From: CAWDVH01 sp963805705 | GTDB taxonomy: Bacteria; Actinomycetota; Actinomycetes; Streptosporangiales; Streptosporangiaceae | Reading direction: 5' to 3' | DNA: 64,000 nt | Assembly: GCA_963805705.1 (NCBI GenBank) | Contig: CAWDVH010000001.1 | Location: 2,542,001 to 2,606,000, forward strand | In this document: positions 34,701 to 42,993 of the stretch, piece after piece | How positions within the stretch are numbered: the first letter of the stretch is position 1 | Layout of the letters: each line of letters opens with the position of its first letter | Program-made: the position numbers and the translations under genes | Notes under the pieces: generated by a model | Databases searched by the model: none | What the model was told of the DNA's origin: nothing | The model's input: the letters and a program-made list of their open reading frames with translations, nothing else

Positions 34701-36777
34701 CGAGATCGCCGCCCGGCACGGATTCTGGCTCGGTGACGCCTTTGCCTCCGGCGGCTCGGAGGGCTACGACCACAAGAAGATGGGCATCACCGCCCGCGGC
34801 GCCTGGGAGTCGGTCAGGTTCCACTTCCAGACCCTGGGCATCGACGTGGACTCCGACGGCTTCACCGTCGTCGGGGTGGGCGACATGTCGGGCGACGTGT
34901 TCGGCAACGGGATGCTGCTGTCCGCTCACATCGCCCTGGTGGGCGCCTTTGACCACCGGCACGTGTTCATCGACCCCGATCCCGACCCGGCGGTGAGCTT
35001 CGCCGAGCGCCAGCGGCTCTTCGGCCGGCCCGCTTCCTCCTGGGCGGACTACGATCGCTCGCTCATCTCGCCGGGCGGCGGGGTATGGGAGCGCTCGGTC
35101 AAGTCGATTCCGGTCACCGAGCAGGCCCGCGCCGCCCTCGGCCTGGCCGACGGCGTCACCGCGCTGCCGCCTGACCAGCTGATTTCCGCGGTGCTCGCCG
35201 CCCCGGTCGACCTGCTCTGGAACGGCGGCATCGGCACCTACATCAAGGCGACCACGCAGACGAACGCGGACGCGGGGGACAGGTCCAACGACGCGGTCCG
35301 GATAGACGCATCACAGGTCCGGGCCAAGGTCATCGGCGAGGGCGGGAACCTCGGCGTGACCCAGGAGGCCAGGATCGAGTACTCGCTGGCCGGCGGCCTG
35401 GTCAATACCGATTTCATCGACAACTCGGCCGGTGTCGACACCTCCGACCACGAGGTCAATATCAAGATCCTGCTGGACGGGGTGGTCAGGGACGGCGAGC
35501 TGCGGCCGGCGGACCGCAATACGCTCCTGCACCAGATGACCGACGAGGTCGGCGAGCTGGTGCTGGAGCACAACTACCAGCAGAACCGGACGCTCGCCGC
35601 GGCCCGTGCGCAGGCGCCCCAGATGATGCACGTGCACGCCAGGTATATCCGCAAGCTCGAGCGGGATCGCAGGCTCCGGCGCCGGCTCGAGGTGCTGCCC
35701 GGCGACAAGGAGCTCGCCGAGCGCCGGTCGGCGGGAACCGGGCTGACGCTGCCCGAGTTCTCCGTCCTGCTGGCCCACACCAAGATCGGCGCGGCGCAGG
35801 AGGTGCTGGCCTCCGGGCTGCCCGACGACCCCTACCTGCGGGACGTGCTGACCGGCTATTTCCCCGCGCCGCTGCGGGAGCGCTACTCGGGCCGGATGGG
35901 GACCCACCGGCTGCACCGGGAGATCATCACCACGGCGGTGGTCAACGACATGGTGGACAGGTCAGGGATCACCTTTGCGTTCCGGCTGAACGAGGAGACC
36001 GGTGCGTCGGTGCCGGACATCGCCGCGGCCTGGCTGGTCGCCCGCGAGGTCTTCGACATGACCGGGCTCTGGACAGGGCTGGAGGCACTGGACGGCAAGG
36101 TCGATACCTCCACCCAGATCCTGGCGTCGCTGGAGGGCCGCAAGCTCACCGAGCGGGCGGCCCGGTGGCTGCTGCATTTCCGCCGCCCGCCGTTCGATAT
36201 CCGGCAGACGATCGACTTCTTCGCCGCCGGGGTGCTCACGGTCGGGGCAGGCCTGCCCAAGCTCCTCACCGGGCGGGACCTGGCCGGGTTCGAGGAGCAT
36301 CGTGACTTCTTCGCCGAACGCGGCGTGCCGGAAGACCTGGCCGACCGGATCGCGGCGATGGTGCCGGCCTACTCGGCCTTCGACGTCGTGGACATCGCCC
36401 GCGGTACCGGCCGGTCGGTCGAGCAGACGGCCGAGGTGTACTTCGACCTGGCCGAGCGGCTGCAGATCACGCGGCTGCGCGACCGGATCACCGCCCTGCC
36501 CAGGGATGACCGGTGGAACACGATGGCCCGCGGCGCGCTGCGCGATGACCTGTACACCGCGCACGCGCAGCTGGCCAGGGACGTGCTGACCGTGACGGGC
36601 CCCGGCAGCCCGGAGGAGCGGCTCGCGGCCTGGGTTCAGCGCAACGAGTCCGCGGTGCGAAGGGCGGGCCAGACCCTGAGCGAAATCTGGGAGAGCGACG
36701 CGTTCACCGTAGCGACTCTGTCGGTCGCGGTGCGTGCTGTCCGAACTCTGGTGGCCACCAGCACGCTACCCACCTGA
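31738..36777 (+). CDS. large NAD-specific glutamate dehydrogenase (GDH-180 type)
   Basis: The 1679-residue protein has a long regulatory N-terminal region and a central catalytic domain: GGLRWSDRREDFRTEI, SGAKGGFVCKQLP (substrate Lys region), VAADKGTATFSDTAN, DAFASGGSEGYDHKKMGITARGAW (split here) and VGVGDMSGDVFGNGML for NAD. It deaminates glutamate to 2-oxoglutarate in catabolism. ATG 31738 has AAAGGAG nine bases upstream; in-frame ATG 31702 is weaker. A PPAFE/QPVLE repeat (about residues 794-823) inserts between two conserved blocks. Follows the dioxygenase by 35 bases. Confidence 0.94.
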   Translation: MSESADDAKHALLEQAADAVGAGTGVGDVHGYLRAYYRHVAAEDVIAAGAPRVAAVAAQQAEFAARRPQGTALVRVRPGDQAAFSPARDVIELVTDDMPFLVDSITMELSRHGLGAFVVVHPQLRVRRDLAGSLREVLGPVDGTRGTHDEIAESWTHVEIARLGGGRAQSLAADLQRVLGDVRVAVEDYSRMRAMAIRRADSLAQAGSAAVLSAPDGGSSSLAESPAEIEALMRWLADGHFTFLGYREYDLEDGPDGMALRRVPGTGLGLLRHDKSASSSFAALPPEVRARARDPQRLIQTKANSRSTVHRASYLDYVALKRFGDDGEVTGEYRFLGLYTHAAFSESITRIPVLRCKLTEVLDASGLAADSHDGQALVEFLEDYPREELFQTSVADLVDVAAGVLRLRERRQTRLFLRKDIYGRFMSCLVYLPRDKYTTKVRLRAQEILRAALNGAQVDYSAMVGESPVARLHIVIRAQRGRQLPDVDAATLELQIATAVRSWDEDLAAEADRILGEEGARALLALCGEEIPETYKADVPASAAVDDLSRILKLRESGDNIAFELWESEGYVGGVPVEGAPADAGPQPRVWRLTIYRTGTRITLTDVLPRLQHMGVEVVDEHPYEFAGAEPFWIYDFGLRRAGGGDSAPAAGGAAADSIESVADQLEGALGALWRGEIEDDGFNALVLEAHLSWRQVVVLRAYAKYLRQVGSTFSQDYIERVLRSNVTLTRLLVRLFESRFDPARQAGGSERSEGIAEEIRGELDDVVSLDQDRILRAYWGLIGATLRTNYFQPPAFEPPAFEPPALEQPVLEQPVLEQPVLEQPAPADGPRTPYLVVKLDAAQVPDLPAPRPKFELFVYSPRFEGVHLRFADVARGGLRWSDRREDFRTEILGLAKAQEVKNSVIVPSGAKGGFVCKQLPDPGDREAYQGEVLACYRMFISAMLDVTDNLASGQVVPPAGVVRHDGDDPYLVVAADKGTATFSDTANEIAARHGFWLGDAFASGGSEGYDHKKMGITARGAWESVRFHFQTLGIDVDSDGFTVVGVGDMSGDVFGNGMLLSAHIALVGAFDHRHVFIDPDPDPAVSFAERQRLFGRPASSWADYDRSLISPGGGVWERSVKSIPVTEQARAALGLADGVTALPPDQLISAVLAAPVDLLWNGGIGTYIKATTQTNADAGDRSNDAVRIDASQVRAKVIGEGGNLGVTQEARIEYSLAGGLVNTDFIDNSAGVDTSDHEVNIKILLDGVVRDGELRPADRNTLLHQMTDEVGELVLEHNYQQNRTLAAARAQAPQMMHVHARYIRKLERDRRLRRRLEVLPGDKELAERRSAGTGLTLPEFSVLLAHTKIGAAQEVLASGLPDDPYLRDVLTGYFPAPLRERYSGRMGTHRLHREIITTAVVNDMVDRSGITFAFRLNEETGASVPDIAAAWLVAREVFDMTGLWTGLEALDGKVDTSTQILASLEGRKLTERAARWLLHFRRPPFDIRQTIDFFAAGVLTVGAGLPKLLTGRDLAGFEEHRDFFAERGVPEDLADRIAAMVPAYSAFDVVDIARGTGRSVEQTAEVYFDLAERLQITRLRDRITALPRDDRWNTMARGALRDDLYTAHAQLARDVLTVTGPGSPEERLAAWVQRNESAVRRAGQTLSEIWESDAFTVATLSVAVRAVRTLVATSTLPT
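34117..34206. repeat. 15-bp tandem array, 6 units, inside NAD-GDH
   Basis: Units ccgcccgcattcgag (two), ccgcccgcgcttgag (one) and cagcccgtgcttgag (three), in frame, encoding PPAFE, PPALE and QPVLE. They insert a flexible segment before the catalytic region. Confidence 0.95.
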
Positions 36778-36834
36778 GCTGGGGTTTAGGGCATCAGATG
36801 CTGGTGGGTAGTTGATCTCGCGTAGGCTCTCGGC

Positions 36835-37938
36835 ATGGCAATCGACAGTGCGAGCGAGCTCTCGGCACTCTCGTCGAAGCTCGCCAGCATTGAGGCTGTC
36901 CTGGACCCTGATTCGATCAGGAAGGAAGCCGATATCCTGCGTGAGCGGTCGGCGGATCCGACGCTATGGCAGGACCCGGAGCAGGCGCAGGTGGTCACCA
37001 GGCGCCTGTCCTATCTCGACGGCGAGCTGTCCCGGCTGGCCGGCCTGCACAGCCGCCTGGGAGACGCCAGGGCGGGGTTCGAGCTCGCCGAGAGCGAGAA
37101 CGACGAGCCCACCCGCGAGGAGGCGCTGCAGAACCTGGCCGGCATCCGCAAGGAGATGGACCTGCTGGAGATCAGGACCCTGCTGTCGGGCGAGTACGAC
37201 TCCCGCGAGGCGCTGATCTCCATCACCGCGCAGGCCGGCGGCGCCGACGCGGCGGACTGGGCGGAGGGACTGCGGCGTATCTACCTGCGCTGGGCCGAGC
37301 GGCACGGATACCCGACCGAGATCTATGACACCTCGTATGCGGAGGAAGCCGGGATCAAGTCGACCACCTTCTCGGTCAATGCGCCGTACGCCTACGGCAC
37401 GCTGCGCGGCGAGCACGGCACGCACCGGATGGTGCGCATCTCCAAGTACGACAACCAGGGCCGCAGGCAGACCTCGTTCGCGGGCGTCGACGTCATTCCC
37501 GTTGTCCAGCAGGCCGACCATATCGAGGTTCCCGAGGACGATCTGAGGATCGACGTCTACCGGTCCAGCGGCCCTGGCGGCCAGGGCGTCAACACGACCG
37601 ACTCGGCCGTGCGGATAACGCACCTGCCGACCGGGATCGTGGTCTCCTGCCAGAATGAGCGCAGCCAGATCCAGAACCGGGCCAGCGCCATGGCCGTGCT
37701 GCAGGCCAAGCTGCTGGAGCGCAAGCGGGACGAGCAGACAGCCAAGCTGACCGAGCTGCGCGGGGAGTCCAAGCGCAGCTGGGGGACCCAGATCCGCAAC
37801 TACGTCCTGCATCCGTACCAGAACATCAAGGACGTGCGGACCGGTTATGAAACCGGGAACACCGCCGCCGTGCTCGATGGCGAGATCGACGGGTTCATCG
37901 AGGCCGAGATCCGCTGGCTACGGACCCAGGGGCTGTGA
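36835..37938 (+). CDS. prfB: peptide chain release factor 2, with SKY in place of the SPF motif
   Basis: The 367-residue protein is RF2: SSGPGGQGVNTTDSAVRITH contains GGQ (248-250) for peptidyl-tRNA hydrolysis, and GEHGTHRMVRIS leads into the stop-codon recognition loop. At 203-205 the residues are Ser-Lys-Tyr (codons tcc aag tac at 37441-37449) where RF2 normally has Ser-Pro-Phe. The rest of the domain is well conserved. There is no programmed frameshift at the start; ATG 36835 is direct. RF2 reads UGA/UAA, and nearly all genes here end in TGA. Precedes ftsEX as in other actinomycetes. Confidence 0.94.
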   Translation: MAIDSASELSALSSKLASIEAVLDPDSIRKEADILRERSADPTLWQDPEQAQVVTRRLSYLDGELSRLAGLHSRLGDARAGFELAESENDEPTREEALQNLAGIRKEMDLLEIRTLLSGEYDSREALISITAQAGGADAADWAEGLRRIYLRWAERHGYPTEIYDTSYAEEAGIKSTTFSVNAPYAYGTLRGEHGTHRMVRISKYDNQGRRQTSFAGVDVIPVVQQADHIEVPEDDLRIDVYRSSGPGGQGVNTTDSAVRITHLPTGIVVSCQNERSQIQNRASAMAVLQAKLLERKRDEQTAKLTELRGESKRSWGTQIRNYVLHPYQNIKDVRTGYETGNTAAVLDGEIDGFIEAEIRWLRTQGL

Positions 37939-37956
37939 CGGCCCGTCTGCCCGGGT

Positions 37957-38024
37957 GCTCGGTGTGCCGGGGTGCTCGGTGTGCCCGGGTGCTCAGTGTG
38001 CCCGGGTGCTCAGTGCGCCAGGTG
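37957..38024. repeat. 17-bp tandem array, 4 units, over a stop codon
   Basis: Units starting gctc at 37957, 37974, 37991 and 38008, exactly 17 bases apart. The last contains TCA 38010-38012, the TGA stop (minus strand) of the zinc-ribbon membrane protein; the others lie downstream of it. Confidence 0.95.
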
Positions 38025-38195
38025 CTGTACGGCCAGCGTCAGCAGTGCAATCGTCAGCAGCGCCGCCAGCAGGAGCGGCAGGGTGAAGGCCGGTCCGGAG
38101 TGGTGAATATGCGCTCGGGCCGCGCGGCAGGTCGGGCACCGGCCTTCCGCCACCGGCCCAGCGCACTGGGCGCAGATCAGGTGCTCGCAGCTCAT
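38010..38195 (-). CDS. small zinc-ribbon protein with one membrane helix
   Basis: The 61-residue product starts MSCEHLICAQCAGPVAEGR and has CxxC-type pairs (Cys3, Cys8, Cys11, Cys20, Cys23) that could bind zinc, followed by a C-terminal membrane helix (FTLPLLLAALLTIALLTLAV). ATG 38195 has GGAGGG seven bases upstream. Similar small proteins occur near prfB-ftsE in other actinomycetes, to my recollection. Function unknown; orientation is opposite to prfB and ftsE. Confidence 0.75.
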   Translation of the reverse strand: MSCEHLICAQCAGPVAEGRCPTCRAARAHIHHSGPAFTLPLLLAALLTIALLTLAVQHLAH

Positions 38196-38351
38196 GTCTG
38201 GGTCCCTCCGAGGCCGGCGGTTACCCGGTCACTTCGACGATGTTGGACGTTCCAAGCCAGTTTCCCCCCTAGACTGGCCCCTGGCCAAACTGGGACGTGA
38301 TTGTCGTCCCAGCAGGCAGTCCGCATCTCGTCGAGAGCGTGTGATAGGCCA

Positions 38352-39041
38352 GTGATCCACTTCGAGAATGTCACCAAGGCGTACCCGAACCAGGGCCGTC
38401 CCGCCCTGGAGAACGTCGACATAGACGTCGAGAAGGGCGAGTTCGTGTTCCTGGTCGGGCCGTCAGGGTCGGGCAAGTCCACGTTTCTGCGGCTGGTGCT
38501 CAAGGAGGAGCGCCCGACCGACGGCCGGATCCACGTCGCGGGCAAGGATCTGGCCCGGCTGACCAACTGGAAGGTGCCGCATTTGCGCCGCAGGATCGGC
38601 TGCGTCTTCCAGGATTTCCGGCTGCTGCCGAACAAGAACGTGTACCAGAACATCGCCTTCGCGCTGGAGGTGATCGGCAAGCCGCGGCGCTTCATCAGGA
38701 AGGTCGTCCCCGAGGTGATCGACCTCGTCGGCCTCGAGGGCAAGCGCGACCGGATGCCCGATGAGCTGTCCGGCGGCGAGCAGCAGCGGGTGGCGATGGC
38801 ACGGGCGTTCGTGAACCGGCCGATGATCCTGCTGGCCGACGAGCCGACCGGGAACATCGACCCGGCGACATCCATCGGCATCATGAAGGTCCTCGACCGG
38901 ATCAACCGGACGGGCACCACGGTCGTCATGGCCACGCACGATGCGGCGATCGTGGACTCCATGCGCAAGCGCGTCATCGAGCTTGAGTTCGGCAAGGTGG
39001 TGCGCGACCAGTCGCGCGGGGTCTACGGCCAGGCCTACTGA
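38352..39041 (+). CDS. ftsE: cell division ATP-binding protein FtsE
   Basis: The 229-residue ABC ATPase has Walker A GPSGSGKST (36-44), Q-loop QDFRLLPNKNVY, signature LSGGEQQR (139-146) and Walker B MILLADEP, at the normal FtsE length. With FtsX it forms a membrane complex that activates peptidoglycan hydrolases during division. GTG 38352 matches the VIHFENVTKAYP start of homologues. ftsX follows by 52 bases. Confidence 0.95.
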   Translation: MIHFENVTKAYPNQGRPALENVDIDVEKGEFVFLVGPSGSGKSTFLRLVLKEERPTDGRIHVAGKDLARLTNWKVPHLRRRIGCVFQDFRLLPNKNVYQNIAFALEVIGKPRRFIRKVVPEVIDLVGLEGKRDRMPDELSGGEQQRVAMARAFVNRPMILLADEPTGNIDPATSIGIMKVLDRINRTGTTVVMATHDAAIVDSMRKRVIELEFGKVVRDQSRGVYGQAY

Positions 39042-39093
39042 CCGGCCTGACTGGAGATTCCGGCCTGACCAGGACTACCGAGGGATCAGCGAC

Positions 39094-39996
39094 ATGCGTG
39101 CACAGTTCGTATTCCATGAGGTATGGATCGGCCTGCGGCGAAATCTGACCATGACGATCGCCCTGGTCGTGGTGGTCGCCATCAGCCTGTCCCTGCTCGG
39201 CACCGGCATGCTGTTCGTCAAGCAGGTGGATAACTCAAGGAGCTACCTCCAGGGCCGGTTCCAGCTGTCTGTCTACCTGTGCACCAGCGTGCCGTCGAGC
39301 GCCCAGTGCGTCAGGAACGGCCCGGCCAAGCCCGCCCAGAAGGCCGAGATCCGGCAGACGCTGGCGGCCATGCCGCAGGTGAAGAGCGTTGTCTACGTCT
39401 CGCAGGCCACGGCCCTGCGGCAGTTCCAGTCCGAGGACCCCTCGCTGGCGAAGAACACGCCAGCGGGCGCCATCCCCGACTCGTTCGAGCTGAAGCTCAA
39501 GAACACCCAGGCCGACGAGAGCACGGTCGCGGCGACGGTCGACGGCATGCCGGGGGTGGACACGATCGTGGCCGACTCCGCGATCCTCGATAAGTTCTAC
39601 AAGCTGGTCGACGGCGCGCGTAACGCGGTGGTGATCATCGCGATCATCCTGATCATCGCGGCCATCCTGCTGGTCGCCAACACCATCCGGCTGTCCGCGT
39701 TCAACCGGCGGCGGGAGACCAGCATCATGCGCCTGGTCGGCGCGTCGAACTTCTACGTGCAGCTTCCGTTCCTCGTCGAGGGCATGATCGCGGGTGTCTT
39801 CGGCTGGCTGGTGGCCAGCGGCCTGCTGATCGTCGTCAAATCGCTGTGGCTGGACGGCCTGCAGCAGTACTTCCCGTTCAACGTAACGCTGACCACTGCC
39901 GACCTGGTCGAGGTGATCATTCTGGCCATGATCATCGGCGTGCTGCTGTGCGGCACCACGTCGTTCCTCACGCTCAGGCGCTACCTGCGCGTGTGA
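39094..39996 (+). CDS. ftsX: cell division protein FtsX (permease-like)
   Basis: The 300-residue protein has an N-terminal membrane helix after HEVWIGLRRNLTM, an extracellular loop with a Cys pair (LCTSVPSSAQC), and three C-terminal helices with FNRRRETSIMRLVGAS, the FtsX coupling region. It passes FtsE ATPase action to extracytoplasmic cell-wall hydrolases. ATG 39094 with AGGGAT upstream. It lies in the ftsE-ftsX-smpB group. Confidence 0.95.
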   Translation: MRAQFVFHEVWIGLRRNLTMTIALVVVVAISLSLLGTGMLFVKQVDNSRSYLQGRFQLSVYLCTSVPSSAQCVRNGPAKPAQKAEIRQTLAAMPQVKSVVYVSQATALRQFQSEDPSLAKNTPAGAIPDSFELKLKNTQADESTVAATVDGMPGVDTIVADSAILDKFYKLVDGARNAVVIIAIILIIAAILLVANTIRLSAFNRRRETSIMRLVGASNFYVQLPFLVEGMIAGVFGWLVASGLLIVVKSLWLDGLQQYFPFNVTLTTADLVEVIILAMIIGVLLCGTTSFLTLRRYLRV

Positions 39997-40015
39997 CGTC
40001 CGGGCCTGACGGAAA

Positions 40016-40480
40016 GTGGCAGCAGAACAGGGCAAGAAGATCATTGCCAGGAACCGGCGTGCCCGGTACGACTATCACATCGAGGATGTGCTGGAGGCCG
40101 GGCTGGTCCTCACGGGCACGGAGGTGAAGTCCCTGCGGGCCGGTCGGGCCTCCCTCGCCGATGGCTTCGGCCAGATCTCTGATAGCGAGGTCTGGCTGCA
40201 TGGCGTGCACATTCCCGAGTACACGCAGGGGACGTGGACCAACCACGAGCCGCGCCGGATACGTAAGCTACTACTACACCGCAAGGAGATCGACCGGCTG
40301 GCCAGCACGACCGCGGAACGTGGCTTGACGCTCATCCCGCTGTCGTTGTATTTCAAGGACGGGAAGGTCAAGGTGGAACTCGCGCTAGCCCGCGGCAAGC
40401 GGACTTACGACAAGCGCCATGACCTCGCGGAGAAGGACGCCGCCAGAGAGGTAGACCGTGCTCTGCGGCGCCGGAGGTAG
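40016..40480 (+). CDS. smpB: SsrA-binding protein SmpB
   Basis: The 154-residue protein has the SmpB OB-fold sequence YHIEDVLEAGLVLTGTEVKSLR and a basic C-terminal tail (ALARGKRTYDKRHDLAEKD). It binds tmRNA and brings it to stalled ribosomes. GTG 40016 follows GGAAA. The partner ssrA is 2.5 kb downstream. It follows ftsX by 19 bases. Confidence 0.96.
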   Translation: MAAEQGKKIIARNRRARYDYHIEDVLEAGLVLTGTEVKSLRAGRASLADGFGQISDSEVWLHGVHIPEYTQGTWTNHEPRRIRKLLLHRKEIDRLASTTAERGLTLIPLSLYFKDGKVKVELALARGKRTYDKRHDLAEKDAAREVDRALRRRR

Positions 40481-40494
40481 GACAGTGGCGGTTT

Positions 40495-42903
40495 ATGGCC
40501 CGCACGCGTAGCAGCGGCGCGCACGCCGCCAGCCATCGCGCTCCGCGCTCTGGGCCGCCGCCGAGGGGGACCGGGGCCACGGGCGTCGGCGATCCCGGAA
40601 TCTACCGGCCGCCCCCGCCCGGCCCGGATATCTGGGTGGCCGGAACGCAGGATCCGGCCACAACGCAGGATCCGGCCACCCAGGACTCAGGAACGCAGCA
40701 CTCAGGAACGCAGCACTCAGGAACCCAGGACGACCGGGGGATCGCCAGGCCGGAGTCCCCCGCTCCGGGCGCCTGGGTGGCCGGGATCCGGGATCCGGGA
40801 CCTCCGCTGGCCGGGCTCGAGGACATGGGTCCCCCCCTGGCCGGGCTCGAGGACATGGGCCCCCCGCTGGCCGGCGCCCAGGATCCGGGGCACCGCCCGC
40901 CGGGGGCGCCGGTGGCCGGAGCCCAGGCCCGCCCGGCCGGAGAGGACGGGGGCCGCCGCACGGGCGCCGGGCAGTGGGCCCGGCGGGCGGGCGCCCACCC
41001 GGCGCTGAGCCGTATCCGCTCCCGGCTCAGCAAGCCACGGGCCATCCTGGCCATCGGCGTGGCCGTGGTGCTCTGCGCCAGCCTGGTGCTGGGCTGGGCC
41101 TCGCCCCAGCCGCCGCCCGAGCCGACGGTGCAGGCGTTCCTGCTGGCCTGGGAGAACGGGCAGTACCGGGCGGCGGCCGCGCTGACGACCGGCAATCCGA
41201 AGCTCGTGGCCGGCGAGCTCGCCGGCGCCTACCAGCAGCTGGGCGCCGCCGACCTCGGACTCGGCATGGCCACCATCAGCCAGCATGCCAGCACGGCCAC
41301 CGCCACCTTCAACGCCTCGGTCGACCTCGGCCGGGGCGGCCTGCCGTGGGACTACCGGGGCCGCTTCACGCTGCGCAGGACTGGCGCGGGCTGGAAGGTC
41401 GTCTGGAGTCCCGCGGTCATCGTCCCCGGGCTGCACGCCGGGCAGCGCCTGGCCGTCCTGACTACCATGCCGCAGCGTTCGCAGTTGCTCGACGCCGCCG
41501 GCCTGCCGCTCGCGCAGCCCTCACCCGCCTATGCGGCGGGGGTGCGGCCCGGCGCCCTGCGCGACCCCACCGCGACGGCCGATGCCCTGGCCGGACTGAC
41601 CGGGCTGGCGGCCGGCCAGATACTCGCCCAGATCAACGCGGCGCCGTCGGCGAGTTTCCTGACGCTCGTGCATCTTCGGCCGGCTGCCTATCGCCGGCTC
41701 AGCCGCAAGCTGCGGCGTATCCCCGGCCTGAGAGTCCGGCAGACACGGACCCGGCTGTTCGACAGCATCGCGCCGGCCATCTCCGGTTCGGTCGGCACCG
41801 AAACGGCCGAGGTGCTGCGCACCACGGGCGTGCCGTACCGGCCGGGCACCACCGTGGGCCTGTCCGGGCTCCAGCAGGCGTTCCAGCACACCCTGGCCGG
41901 GACGCCCACCACGAAGATCGTGGTGCAGAACGCGGCCGGCCACCCGGCGGCCGTACTGAAACAGTGGCCAGGTCATGGCGGCACCGCCGTCCAGACCACT
42001 ATCGACTCGGCGACGCAGCGCGCCGCGGACAGCGCGCTGAGCTCGCTGCCGCAGTCCGCGGCGATCGTCGCCGTCCGGGGCGGCACCGGCCAGATCCTCG
42101 CGGTCGCGCAGCACACGGTGCGCGGCATTCCGGCGGTCAGCCCGCTGTCGGGCCGTTACCGCCCGGCGCAGGCCTTCACGATCCTGTCCACCGCGGCGCT
42201 GCTGGCGACCGGATTCAGGGCCAGCGCGCCTACGCCCTGCACCCCCACCAACCTGGTGGGCGGCGAGGTCTTCTCGAATGAGCCGGCCGAGCCGGACCTG
42301 GGCCAGGCGCTGTTCAGCACGGACTTCGCCCATGCCTGCGGGACCGCGTTTACCGGGGCCGCGCTGAATCTCAGCGCCGCGCAGCTCACCGCCGCGGCCT
42401 CGCGGTTCGGCATCGGCGCCCCCTGGCAGCTGCCGTTGCCGTCTTTCTCGGGAACGGTGCGGTCGCCGTCCGACCAGGCTCAGCTGGCCGCGGAGTTCAT
42501 CGGCACGGGAGGCGTCCTGGTCAGCCCGCTGGACATGGCACTGGCGGCCGGAGCCGTCCAGTCGGGGTCCTGGCACCCGCCGTCGCTCATCGCCCGCACT
42601 ACGGATCCGGGGCCGTCGCCGCGAGTGCCGTTTCGCAATGGGGTTCTTTCCCAGCTGCGCGGCCTCATGCGTGACGCCGTGCGAACGGGCGCCGGGCATC
42701 CCGCTGACGTGGCCGGAACAGGCGTCTACGGGCAGGTGGGCAGCGTTCCGCTGAGGACGGGCCCTGACGGCCTGCAGTCAAGCTGGTTCGTTGGCTTCCG
42801 GGGGGATGTGGCCTTCGCCGTGCTGGTGGTAGGCACATCGCCCAGCGTGTCGGCGGCACCGGTGGCGGGCCAGTTCGCCCTGGGCCTGCAGTCCGGTTCC
42901 TGA
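40495..42903 (+). CDS. penicillin-binding transpeptidase-fold protein lacking catalytic motifs
   Basis: The 802-residue protein has a 180-residue Pro/Gly repeat-rich cytoplasmic head, a membrane helix (183-202), an NTF2-like MecA_N-type domain (PTVQAFLLAWENGQY), and a transpeptidase-like C-terminal region (TIDSATQRAADSAL, FIGTGGVLVSPLDMA). The active-site motifs are gone: SxxK reads RPAQAFTI (Gln559, Thr562), SxN reads HACGTAF (Ala614, Gly616), and KTG reads AGTGVYG without Lys. It is likely a pseudo-transpeptidase with structural or regulatory function. ATG 40495. Between smpB and ssrA. Confidence 0.8.
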   Translation: MARTRSSGAHAASHRAPRSGPPPRGTGATGVGDPGIYRPPPPGPDIWVAGTQDPATTQDPATQDSGTQHSGTQHSGTQDDRGIARPESPAPGAWVAGIRDPGPPLAGLEDMGPPLAGLEDMGPPLAGAQDPGHRPPGAPVAGAQARPAGEDGGRRTGAGQWARRAGAHPALSRIRSRLSKPRAILAIGVAVVLCASLVLGWASPQPPPEPTVQAFLLAWENGQYRAAAALTTGNPKLVAGELAGAYQQLGAADLGLGMATISQHASTATATFNASVDLGRGGLPWDYRGRFTLRRTGAGWKVVWSPAVIVPGLHAGQRLAVLTTMPQRSQLLDAAGLPLAQPSPAYAAGVRPGALRDPTATADALAGLTGLAAGQILAQINAAPSASFLTLVHLRPAAYRRLSRKLRRIPGLRVRQTRTRLFDSIAPAISGSVGTETAEVLRTTGVPYRPGTTVGLSGLQQAFQHTLAGTPTTKIVVQNAAGHPAAVLKQWPGHGGTAVQTTIDSATQRAADSALSSLPQSAAIVAVRGGTGQILAVAQHTVRGIPAVSPLSGRYRPAQAFTILSTAALLATGFRASAPTPCTPTNLVGGEVFSNEPAEPDLGQALFSTDFAHACGTAFTGAALNLSAAQLTAAASRFGIGAPWQLPLPSFSGTVRSPSDQAQLAAEFIGTGGVLVSPLDMALAAGAVQSGSWHPPSLIARTTDPGPSPRVPFRNGVLSQLRGLMRDAVRTGAGHPADVAGTGVYGQVGSVPLRTGPDGLQSSWFVGFRGDVAFAVLVVGTSPSVSAAPVAGQFALGLQSGS
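40807..40866. repeat. 30-bp tandem duplication, coding
   Basis: Two 30-base units starting ctggccgggctcgaggacat at 40807 and 40837, encoding LAGLEDMGPP. Nearby 40660-40735 has further short repeats encoding QDPAT and GTQHS, all in the cytoplasmic head of the transpeptidase-like protein. Confidence 0.9.
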
Positions 42904-42945
42904 CCGGAACATGGCCTGCAGGGCGCGGCCGGCAGCTTCGCGTGG

Positions 42946-42975
42946 TTGGTCGGCCAGATGCCGATCGGGTAGAGT
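42946..42975 (+). promoter_or_regulatory. probable sigma-70-type promoter of ssrA
   Basis: TTGGTC (42946-42951) and TAGAGT (42970-42975) are 18 bases apart, placing the start point about 10 bases before the tmRNA 5' end at 42994, which RNase P would trim. Predicted from position and match only. Confidence 0.45.
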
Positions 42976-42993
42976 ACGTGACATAACTGAAGA

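Noticed and set aside
32392..34962. 856-codon open frame antisense to NAD-GDH
   Set aside because: High-GC shadow of a strongly conserved gene; its translation is low-complexity (Gly/Gln/His/Leu) with no recognisable family.
36835..36920. Programmed +1 frameshift in prfB
   Set aside because: The frame is continuous from ATG 36835 and there is no early in-frame TGA with a CTTT slip site.
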